Source of the DNA: Ignavibacteria bacterium UBA2333
GTDB lineage: Bacteria > Bacteroidota > Ignavibacteria > Kapaibacteriales > Kapaibacteriaceae
Reading direction: 5' to 3'
Length of the DNA stretch: 64,000 bases
NCBI GenBank assembly: GCA_002344895.1
Contig: DDUR01000034.1
Coordinates: 1 to 64,000, forward strand
Within the stretch, counting starts at the first letter, position 1. The number at the start of each line of letters is the position of its first letter. The notes below the pieces were generated by a model. That model worked only from the letters and a program-made list of their open reading frames with translations. It did no database searches and was not told where the DNA came from. Made by a program: the position numbers and the translations under genes. This document shows, piece after piece, positions 8,146 through 15,112 of this stretch.

Positions 8146-9393
8146 TTACGATCGTGTGGTACGATTTGTCGGATAACTGCGGCCTTTCCACCGAGGTCCA
8201 GTAGGCGAATATGCCCAAACAATGCTCCGTATCCCAATAACAAATGCCCACACGGCCGTCACCGGTTGAAGGAAGACGTGCCAGAGTGGCATCGCAAATC
8301 TCCATGCAATTAGACCGCGAATACACGCTGCTGAAGCCAGTGCAACACAGGCATAGACAACTGCATCGGTGAAAAGAAGGGGAAGGGGAATCACGTAGAA
8401 GAGGAGAAGGTGCAGGAGGAAAATGACGGTTAACGGGAGATTGTAGTTCGTTGCCGGGAAGAGATTCTTGGAGAAACCATCGGTGACGTCACGTGCCGAT
8501 GTGTACATGCGACATCGAACCACGTTACTCCCATCCACAAGCGCAAGCCGAAATCCAGCCTGCTTCACCGTACGTGCCAGAAAAACATCTTCCACCATGG
8601 AGTTTTGTACCGCTCTATGTCCGCCTATCGATTCATACGTCGATCTACGAAACCAAAAGAACTGGCCATTCGCAGCAGAAATCGACACGTTTTTTGCCGT
8701 GTGAATGAGATTGTTGGGGACATAACAGAAATACAGTACATGGACCATTGGAATGACGACATGCTCGGCAAATGATCCTAGCTCTTCATGAGGGATGATA
8801 CTAAATGCGTCAATATCTCCTGATGACGTCATGACTCGTACCGATGTAAGCATCTCCGTATCGTGAACCGTATCAGCATCGGTAAAAATGAACTCATCGC
8901 CCAAGGCATAGTCTGATAACTGCTGACATGCCCATGACTTTCCCACCCAGCCATCCGGAAGCGGTTTGCCGTGAACAATTCGTAGTTGCGGATACTGTCG
9001 CTGAACATCATCGAGGATCTCGGCAGTTGTGTCAGTCGATCCGTCGTTGAGAACGATCACCTCGAAGTTCGTGTCGTTCTGTTCACATAACGACGTTACG
9101 CAGGCACGTATACTCCGCTCTTCGTTGCGGGCTGGAACGAGAATCGAAATGCGTGGAATCAGTTCTCCCGGAGAATGAACACCGCGTTCTCCCGGAGAAT
9201 GAACACCGCGTTCTCCCGGAGAATGAACACCGCGTTCTCCCGGAGAATCTGAGTCGACCGTCAATGAACCAGCTCGACGTAACGTCCGGAACTGACTCAT
9301 ATTCCAAAGACACATCACAAGGAGACAGAGGCATCCAACGGCAGCAATAAGTGCGAAAATGTCTGAAGCGGAGGTAGGGGGCAAAAGGGGCAT
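8146..9393 (-). CDS. Family 2 glycosyltransferase with SPGE repeat insert (CruC/CrtQ-like)
   Basis: Membrane glycosyltransferase of 415 aa. An N-terminal membrane helix (about 11-30) is followed by an 8-residue repeat, SPGERGVH, three times plus a partial copy (50-77), then the GT2 domain: ISILVPARNEE, VIVLNDGSTD, GWVGKSWACQQL and the metal-binding FTDADT. Several C-terminal membrane helices follow. This layout is that of GT2 enzymes acting on carotenoids or other lipids. It is divergent from a CrtC-like hydratase, which supports carotenoid glycosylation as in the Chlorobi pair CrtC/CruC; that is inference. TAGGTTCG (9407-9400) ends 6 nt before the ATG. The start region also holds a GGGGC pair. 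Confidence 0.85.
   Translation of the reverse strand: MPLLPPTSASDIFALIAAVGCLCLLVMCLWNMSQFRTLRRAGSLTVDSDSPGERGVHSPGERGVHSPGERGVHSPGELIPRISILVPARNEERSIRACVTSLCEQNDTNFEVIVLNDGSTDTTAEILDDVQRQYPQLRIVHGKPLPDGWVGKSWACQQLSDYALGDEFIFTDADTVHDTEMLTSVRVMTSSGDIDAFSIIPHEELGSFAEHVVIPMVHVLYFCYVPNNLIHTAKNVSISAANGQFFWFRRSTYESIGGHRAVQNSMVEDVFLARTVKQAGFRLALVDGSNVVRCRMYTSARDVTDGFSKNLFPATNYNLPLTVIFLLHLLLFYVIPLPLLFTDAVVYACVALASAACIRGLIAWRFAMPLWHVFLQPVTAVWAFVIGIRSIVWAYSPTGPRWKGRSYPTNRTTRS
9163..9248. repeat. Tandem 24-bp repeat coding SPGERGVH
   Basis: Three perfect 24-bp units (9163-9186, 9187-9210, 9211-9234) and 14 bp of a fourth. The core TTCTCCCGGAGAA is an inverted repeat around a central C. On the gene strand each unit adds 8 residues in frame. 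It lies between the membrane anchor and the catalytic domain of the glycosyltransferase. Confidence 0.97.
9378..9391 (+). repeat. GGGGC direct pair, 9-nt period
   Basis: AGGGGGCAAAAGGGGC over the first codons (PLLPP) of the minus-strand glycosyltransferase. Confidence 0.7.
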
Positions 9394-9399
9394 CAGGAA

Positions 9400-9423
9400 C
9401 GAACCTACGAAGTGCTAGCTTTG
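9400..9423. promoter_or_regulatory. Back-to-back -7 elements of the glycosyltransferase and crtC-like genes
   Basis: Minus strand: TAGGTTCG (9407-9400), 6 nt before the ATG at 9393. Plus strand: TAGCTTTG (9416-9423), an exact TAnnTTTG, 6 nt before the ATG at 9430. The whole intergenic region is 36 nt, so both transcripts would be leaderless. Confidence 0.6.
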
Positions 9424-9429
9424 CCAGCG

Positions 9430-10449
9430 ATGAACACCATTCCCCCTATGCAGGTTCTTTCCGGAGTTGCCAATGACCGGTCCCATGACCTTCATGAGGC
9501 AGGTGCATACGAATGGTGGTATGCTGATGCACAAAGTACAGATGGCGAATGGGGATTTGTTGTGATCCTGTTCCGTGGTATGCCAATGTCGCCAGACTAT
9601 CTTGCCGACGAGAATGGACGTCCAGTTGACCACCCAGCCTTGGCTATCAGTGTCTACCATCGCGGTGCAAGGATTGCCTTTGCAGTTCACGGCACACAAC
9701 CTCAACGTTCGCAGTTTTCACAGAACGGTACAGATGTTACTGTTTTGTCGTCCTCGATTACCAATGCCGAAGATGGAAGTATTCATGTTCGTGTAAATAC
9801 GGCATCTCAACGCGAGGAACGCTCCATCGACATTGATGCAGTGTTCCATCCACGAGTGACCATCGCCCCTTCTCTCGCCCCTTTCCAAGCACAACATGGT
9901 TGGGTACTCGTAGCGCCATGGTGTGACGTCACGGCAACGGTTATTCTTCGTGAACGAGGAGTGCAAGCCGTAAAGGTCACGTGGACCGGTTCAGGATACC
10001 GTGATCACAATATGGGGCACCGCCCGCTTGGCGCTGATTTTGGAAGATGGTTGTGGGGCCGTGTTCATACAAACGACACAACGTGGGTGTATTTGGCATT
10101 ACCCGATGGGCCGCAACCCTTTCTTTGGTTGGGGCGTTGTACCGTAAACGGACTTGATGTTGGTGCAGAACCACAGCTTCTGGTAGAAGGTCAACGCCGA
10201 ACCTTTATGGGGCTTCGCGTTCCACGCACAATTGTTGTTTCCGCGCAGTTTGATGACGGTGAACGTACGTTGCGCTGTGATAACAATGTTACCGTAGAGA
10301 ATGGTCCATTTTATCAGCGATACCTTTCGTCGTGGTCGCAGAATGGACACCACCTAGGTCAAGGAATGTCCGAGTTCCTTGATGCACAACGCCTTCGCCA
10401 GCCATGGATTCGACCCTTCCTAAGACTGCCATGGCAGAGAATCGTATGA
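9430..10449 (+). CDS. Carotenoid 1,2-hydratase-like protein (CrtC family)
   Basis: A 339-aa member of the CrtC/AttH lipocalin-like family; characterised CrtC adds water to the psi-end group of carotenoids. Family hallmarks are EAGAYEWWYADA, GFVVILFRGMPMSPDY, TGSGYRDHNMGHRPLG and WLWGRVH. No signal peptide is evident. The ATG at 9430 is preferred over GTG at 9412 because TAGCTTTG (9416-9423) ends 6 nt before it. Next to a divergent GT2 glycosyltransferase, it may supply the hydroxyl group that is glycosylated, as with hydroxychlorobactene glucoside in green sulfur bacteria. Specific substrate is inference. Its stop overlaps mutL by ATGA. Confidence 0.78.
   Translation: MNTIPPMQVLSGVANDRSHDLHEAGAYEWWYADAQSTDGEWGFVVILFRGMPMSPDYLADENGRPVDHPALAISVYHRGARIAFAVHGTQPQRSQFSQNGTDVTVLSSSITNAEDGSIHVRVNTASQREERSIDIDAVFHPRVTIAPSLAPFQAQHGWVLVAPWCDVTATVILRERGVQAVKVTWTGSGYRDHNMGHRPLGADFGRWLWGRVHTNDTTWVYLALPDGPQPFLWLGRCTVNGLDVGAEPQLLVEGQRRTFMGLRVPRTIVVSAQFDDGERTLRCDNNVTVENGPFYQRYLSSWSQNGHHLGQGMSEFLDAQRLRQPWIRPFLRLPWQRIV
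9865..9881 (-). repeat. GGGGC direct pair, 12-nt period
   Basis: Minus strand AAGGGGC twice within the crtC-like gene. Confidence 0.65.
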
Positions 10450-12251
10450 CTACATCACACATTTTAATCTTGCCTGAACACCTGGCAAACCAGATTGCTG
10501 CCGGAGAAGTTGTCCAGCGTCCGGAGAGTGTTGTTAAGGAACTCGTAGAAAATGCTATTGATGCAGGTGCGCATTCCATAAGTGTTGTTGTTCGTGACGC
10601 CGGAAAACAACTCATCCATATTATCGACGATGGATCAGGCATGAGTCGGGATGACCTTGAACTCAGCATTGTGCGTCATGCAACGTCGAAGATTCGCTCC
10701 ATTGATGATCTCCACGCCATTGGAACACTTGGGTTCCGTGGTGAAGCACTGGCCTCCATTTCTGCTGTTGCTGATGTTGAGATACGTACCCGTCGTGACG
10801 ATGATGAACATGGATGGACACTTCACGTTCAACCAGGTCGGCAGCCTACGATTGAACCATCAGGGGGCGAAAGGGGCACACAGATCATCGTAAGAAATCT
10901 GTTCTACACGGTTCCAGCACGTCGGAAGTTTCTCAAGTCTGACCTGACAGAGTTTCGGTACGTGAGCGAAACGATGCAAAAGTTAGCTCTGTCCCGACCG
11001 GATGTGAGGTTTACGTTCTATGATGGAAATGCACTCGTCTTTGATGTGCAGGAACAAGACGTTGCTGCGCGAATCTCAGAGACCCTAGGGGTTGATGCTC
11101 GGCGGCAGCTTGTGCCAGTATCTGCCGAGGAGGGTGGCATCAAATTGACCGGCTATGTTGGACTTCCAGCTGCTGCACGTCAGAGCAGAAGTGGTCAGTT
11201 CTTTTTTCTCAATCAGCGGTCTATTACAAGTCGTCCACTTGCACATGCAGTCGTGAGTGCCTACGAACACTTGCTCGATGTTGGTCAGCATCCGGTGTTT
11301 GTGCTCTATCTCGATGTAGATCCACATCGTGTAGACGTGAACGTCCATCCTCAGAAACACGAAGTGAAGTTTGATGATGATAGAACGGTTTATCTTCTTG
11401 TCCAACAAGCGGTAGCAGCTGCATTGCGGTCGGCAAATGTCATTCCGTCCTTTATTGGTGATTTGCCCCTAGCGGAGCGCCCCCTACAATCACTTCCTGA
11501 TGGCGTTACCGGAACGTCCATGATTGTGAATCGATTTACCGGTGAGATACTACCACCAACTTCGGTACCGTCTCGGTCTTCCTGGCCATCGTCATCCGTA
11601 CCAACAGGACGGCGTGAGCCGGCGTTTTCATCACAATCAGCGGCAGGGTATTCGGCACTATTCGGTTCACAGGATGATCGCCGCGACAACGGAAATCCTG
11701 TATTCCAGCTGGGTGGTCAATACCTTGTGACGTCGTCTACTGATGGTGTCGTCATTGTGGATCAACGGGCAGCTCACGAACGTGTGCTCTATGAGCGTCT
11801 TATTGGGCGCACGGGCGATAGCGGCAGGGCCGGGCAGGCCTTGTTATTCTCCGTAACGATGAAACTTGCACCGTCACGCCTTTCTGTCCTGCGTGAGTAT
11901 CTCGAGGATTTTGCTTCCTTGGGGTTCCGTATGGACATCGGTGCTGATGGTGTTGTAAACGTCCATGCTGTTCCTTCGGAGGTTAAGGCCGGGAGTGAGG
12001 AGGTTGTGCTCGAAGAACTCCTTCAAGGACTTGAGGATACGGGCCGATTGCCATCGGAGCAACGTCGTGACGCCCTGGCCATCATCTTCTCGGCGAGACA
12101 ATCGGTACGGCGCGGAGATCGTCTATCAGCCGATGAATGCCGATCGCTGGTGACGGACTTGTTTGCGTCCTCCGTACCTCATGTGACGCCACGCGGTGAG
12201 CCTACCTACATCGTCATCGGTATTGATGAGATTGTTCAACGATTTCGATAA
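10446..12251 (+). CDS. mutL: DNA mismatch repair protein MutL
   Basis: ATPase/endonuclease coordinating mismatch repair. N-terminal GHKL motifs: NQIAAGEVVQRPESVVKELVENAIDAGA, IDDGSGM, TLGFRGEALASI, GTQIIVRNLFY. A variable linker (about 330-415) precedes the C-terminal domain with VDQRAAHERVLYERL, the position of the endonuclease DQHA(x)2E(x)4E motif, with the His replaced by Arg. The conserved CPHGRP tail is replaced by a TPRGEPT variant, as in FCB homologues. The ATG at 10446 overlaps the crtC-like stop (ATGA). Two GGGGC pairs lie in the coding sequence. Confidence 0.96.
   Translation: MTTSHILILPEHLANQIAAGEVVQRPESVVKELVENAIDAGAHSISVVVRDAGKQLIHIIDDGSGMSRDDLELSIVRHATSKIRSIDDLHAIGTLGFRGEALASISAVADVEIRTRRDDDEHGWTLHVQPGRQPTIEPSGGERGTQIIVRNLFYTVPARRKFLKSDLTEFRYVSETMQKLALSRPDVRFTFYDGNALVFDVQEQDVAARISETLGVDARRQLVPVSAEEGGIKLTGYVGLPAAARQSRSGQFFFLNQRSITSRPLAHAVVSAYEHLLDVGQHPVFVLYLDVDPHRVDVNVHPQKHEVKFDDDRTVYLLVQQAVAAALRSANVIPSFIGDLPLAERPLQSLPDGVTGTSMIVNRFTGEILPPTSVPSRSSWPSSSVPTGRREPAFSSQSAAGYSALFGSQDDRRDNGNPVFQLGGQYLVTSSTDGVVIVDQRAAHERVLYERLIGRTGDSGRAGQALLFSVTMKLAPSRLSVLREYLEDFASLGFRMDIGADGVVNVHAVPSEVKAGSEEVVLEELLQGLEDTGRLPSEQRRDALAIIFSARQSVRRGDRLSADECRSLVTDLFASSVPHVTPRGEPTYIVIGIDEIVQRFR
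10864..10877 (+). repeat. GGGGC direct pair, 9-nt period
   Basis: AGGGGGCGAAAGGGGC in mutL, coding GGERGT. A looser pair (14 nt) lies at 11465-11483. Confidence 0.7.
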
Positions 12252-12262
12252 GCCCGGACAGT

Positions 12263-12865
12263 ATGCGAATTCTTCTTCTGTTGTGTACTCTGTTTACCAT
12301 GGTTGGCACGTCGTCCGCATCCGACGCGGATTTAGACAGCCTCAACCGTTGGATGGAAGGTACTTTTTCGAATTCGCGGCAGGCTGAACGAGACACATCG
12401 TTTCGGCATGTACAGCTGCGGATGATTCGGATTTGGAAGGATCGAACCGACGGGGCATGGTTCTATGTCGAACAAGCACTTGCCACAACACTCAATGCGC
12501 CGTATCGCCAGCGTGTGTATAACGTCAAACGTGTAGAAGAAGGCATGATTGAAAGTGTTGTGTACACGATCAAGGACCCTCAAAAATGGATTGGACTCGA
12601 TCCAACCGTGGGTGACATGAGCTTAAACGACATCGTGTTGAAGTTTGGGTGTGAGGTCTATCTTCAGTACGACGGATCATCGTTCACAGGCTCAACTCAT
12701 GGCGCGGCCTGCAAGAGTGACTTGTACGGTGCGAGTTATGTGCGAAGTGATGTTCGTGTGACGAGCGTTGGAATCCATTCCTGGGACCGTGGTTTTGATC
12801 ACGAGGGTAAACAGGTTTGGGGCTCAACGTCGGGGCCCTATGCCTTTCTCCGAATATCAGACTAG
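12263..12865 (+). CDS. CpcT/CpeT-like protein with signal peptide
   Basis: A 200-aa homologue of the CpcT/CpeT chromophore-lyase family, which in cyanobacteria attaches bilins to phycobiliproteins. Matching features: WMEGTFSNSRQAERD, the IWKDRTDGAWFYVEQA block, PYRQRVYNV, FGCEVYL, AACKSDLYGASYVRSDV and SWDRGFDHEGKQVWG. It has an N-terminal signal peptide (to about residue 19), so it acts outside the cytoplasm. No phycobiliprotein gene is nearby and a bilin-lyase role is unlikely; non-cyanobacterial members have no assigned function. It lies 11 nt after mutL. Confidence 0.8.
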   Translation: MRILLLLCTLFTMVGTSSASDADLDSLNRWMEGTFSNSRQAERDTSFRHVQLRMIRIWKDRTDGAWFYVEQALATTLNAPYRQRVYNVKRVEEGMIESVVYTIKDPQKWIGLDPTVGDMSLNDIVLKFGCEVYLQYDGSSFTGSTHGAACKSDLYGASYVRSDVRVTSVGIHSWDRGFDHEGKQVWGSTSGPYAFLRISD

Positions 12866-12883
12866 TGGCTGGCGGCCATTTCC

Positions 12884-12891
12884 TAATTTTG
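12884..12891 (+). promoter_or_regulatory. -7 element TAATTTTG upstream of the SDR gene
   Basis: Exact match to the Bacteroidota TAnnTTTG element in the 60-nt gap after the CpcT-like gene. It would give a leader of roughly 30 nt before the ATG at 12926. Confidence 0.45.
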
Positions 12892-12925
12892 CGGCTTCAC
12901 GAACTCGAACAAATCCCTGCACGAC

Positions 12926-13741
12926 ATGTCAACATCGAACCGTTACGCTCTCATTCTTGGTGCCTCTAGTGGCTTTGGACGTGCCGCAGCCCTCGGACTC
13001 GCACGTGATGGCCATCACATCATCGGTGTACACCTTGACCGTGCTGCGGGAATGAAGCAGGTTGATGAGCTCAAGGCTGAACTTGATGCGCTTGGTGTTC
13101 GCCATCTCTTTTTTAACATGAATGCCGCAGATGCAGATCGACGTGCCGAGGTTATGGCGGCGATCAAGGCAGAGTTTGCGAATCACGAAGGTGCTACCAT
13201 TCGCCTGTTACTACATTCGTTGGCATTTGGAACGCTGAAGCCCTTTATTGCTGACGAGCCGAACGATGCTATCTCGCAGAAGAATATTGAAATGACGATG
13301 GACGTCATGGCGAATAGCCTTGTTTACTATGTGCAGGATGTTGTTCGCCACGGCCTTATGGGCCCTGGGGGGCGTGTTGTTGGACTGACGAGTGCCGGCT
13401 CAACACGCGTCCTTCCGTCGTACGGAGCTGTGTCTGCAGCAAAGGCTGCACTCGAGTCATATTGCCGTCAGCTCGCACTTGAACTTGCTCCACACGCAAT
13501 CACAGCAAATACCATCCGAGCTGGAGTAACGTATACGCCAGCGTTGGCAAAGATTCCAGGTAATGATGTCATCATGGATAACGCCTTTATGCGAAATCCA
13601 TATCATCGTCTTACAACACCCGATGACGTTGCCAATGTACTGCGTTTGCTGGCTCGTGACGAGGCAGCGTGGATCAATGGCGAGGTGATCGGTGTTGATG
13701 GTGGTGAGGACGCCGTCGATCTTACGTGGTGGAAGAAGTAA
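12926..13741 (+). CDS. SDR-family enoyl-[acyl-carrier-protein] reductase-like
   Basis: NAD(P)H-dependent short-chain reductase of 271 aa. The cofactor motif is GASSGFGRA. The catalytic pair is spaced Y-x6-K (SYGAVSAAKAALE), the spacing of FabI/FabL enoyl reductases rather than the Y-x3-K of ordinary SDRs, and LLHSLAFGTLKP resembles the FabI SLAFG segment. Fatty-acid elongation is therefore the likely pathway, but another reductase role cannot be excluded. It converges with the cystathionine synthase gene; both stops lie in one palindrome. Confidence 0.75.
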   Translation: MSTSNRYALILGASSGFGRAAALGLARDGHHIIGVHLDRAAGMKQVDELKAELDALGVRHLFFNMNAADADRRAEVMAAIKAEFANHEGATIRLLLHSLAFGTLKPFIADEPNDAISQKNIEMTMDVMANSLVYYVQDVVRHGLMGPGGRVVGLTSAGSTRVLPSYGAVSAAKAALESYCRQLALELAPHAITANTIRAGVTYTPALAKIPGNDVIMDNAFMRNPYHRLTTPDDVANVLRLLARDEAAWINGEVIGVDGGEDAVDLTWWKK

Positions 13742-13754
13742 GACGTCGTCTTAC
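13738..13754. terminator. Palindrome spanning two convergent stop codons
   Basis: GTAAGACGTCGTCTTAC has 8-nt arms around one base and contains the TAA of the SDR gene and, on the other strand, the TAA of the cystathionine synthase gene. It may act as a weak bidirectional terminator; there is no T-tract. Confidence 0.35.
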
Positions 13755-15112
13755 ACCCACTCTAACACATCATGGCGTGTGATAACGCCACTGATTCGTC
13801 CAAACTCTTGAACAAGCACCATCGGAACGTTCCGGAGGCGTTTGATGGCGTTCTGTAAGTCCTCGTGGGCATCAAGAATGGGAGCTGGTGCTTCCATAAA
13901 GTCACGAACGTTTCGCTCAATGGAGCGCCGGTCATCAATGACGGCTGCCATAAGTCGATTCTCGCGGATAACGCCAACGTGCTCGTCTCCATCAATCACT
14001 GGTAGATCGCTGACTTCGTAACTACTCATCAACGACAAGGCCTCCTGAAGCGTGGCATCACTTGGTACGGCGACAAGTGCAGGGAGTGGACCACGTGTCT
14101 TTTTCGCCATTATAACGTCACGAACACACATCCGGTCAGCGTCAAGAAGGTCTTTCTCCTTTAACCATTCATCGCTATGATGTTTCGTAAGGTATCGCTC
14201 ACCAGTGTCGCAGATGATCGTTACAACCAGTGCATCAGCAGGTAAGATCTTGGCGATACGCAGGGCTGCAGCAACGTTCATTCCTGATGAGCCACCACAG
14301 AAGATGCCTTCTTCACGGGCAAGTGCTCGTGCCGTCATAAAGGCCTCTTTATCCGGGATGTTGATGATCTCGTCGATAAGATTCACATCAAGATTTCCTG
14401 GAATACGCTCTTGCCCTACACCTTCAATGAGGTAGGGAAGTGCCTCAACAAGTCGGCCCGTGTCTTTAAACGTTTTTATCGATGAACCCACGGGGTCGGC
14501 AGCAACTACCTTAATGCCGGGATTCATTTTTTTGAGATAGCGACTTGTACCCGTGATGGTCCCGCCCGTGCCAATGCCAGCAACAAAGTGGGTCAGTTTA
14601 CCTTCGGTGTCAGACCAAATTTCGGGTCCCGTTGTCTTTTCGTGAACGTCAGGATTGGCTGGATTGTCATACTGATTTAACATGATGGCATTCGGTAACT
14701 CCTTTGCCAACCGTTGTGCGGTATTCCAGTAGTATTCCGGTGATGACATCTTCGCAGCACTGGAGACAACAAGTACATCGGCACCTAGTGCCTTGAGATA
14801 TCGCACACGTTCGCCAGACGCTTTGTCGGTCATGACAAACAAACAATTGTAGCCCTTTAACCGAGCAGCCAGTGCCAGTCCAATCCCTGTATTGCCACTT
14901 GTCGGCTCGATAATAAGATCACCCTTTTTAATACGGCCATCTCGTTCAGCTGCTTCAAGCATGGCAATGCCGATACGATCTTTAACACTCCCGCCGGGAT
15001 TCGCACTTTCGAGTTTTGCGAAAATCGTGGCCGATATTCCTTCCGTCACCTTGTTAAGGCGCACAAGCGGCGTCTTACCGATAAGAGCGAGAATGTTATC
15101 GTAAACGATCAT
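13751..15112 (-). CDS. Cystathionine beta-synthase (PLP enzyme with CBS pair)
   Basis: PLP-dependent enzyme of 453 aa, joining serine (or an activated serine) with homocysteine in transsulfuration. The catalytic part (1-320) has NPGGSVKDRIG with the PLP lysine at 44, PTSGNTGIGLALAA, GTGGTITGTSRYLK and FCGGSSGMN. Two CBS domains follow (about 335-450), with LPVIDGDEHVGVI and FGRISGVITRHDVLEWV. Cysteine synthase is the alternative, but the C-terminal CBS pair favours cystathionine beta-synthase. The start overlaps the ABC transporter stop by 4 nt. Confidence 0.88.
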   Translation of the reverse strand: MIVYDNILALIGKTPLVRLNKVTEGISATIFAKLESANPGGSVKDRIGIAMLEAAERDGRIKKGDLIIEPTSGNTGIGLALAARLKGYNCLFVMTDKASGERVRYLKALGADVLVVSSAAKMSSPEYYWNTAQRLAKELPNAIMLNQYDNPANPDVHEKTTGPEIWSDTEGKLTHFVAGIGTGGTITGTSRYLKKMNPGIKVVAADPVGSSIKTFKDTGRLVEALPYLIEGVGQERIPGNLDVNLIDEIINIPDKEAFMTARALAREEGIFCGGSSGMNVAAALRIAKILPADALVVTIICDTGERYLTKHHSDEWLKEKDLLDADRMCVRDVIMAKKTRGPLPALVAVPSDATLQEALSLMSSYEVSDLPVIDGDEHVGVIRENRLMAAVIDDRRSIERNVRDFMEAPAPILDAHEDLQNAIKRLRNVPMVLVQEFGRISGVITRHDVLEWV

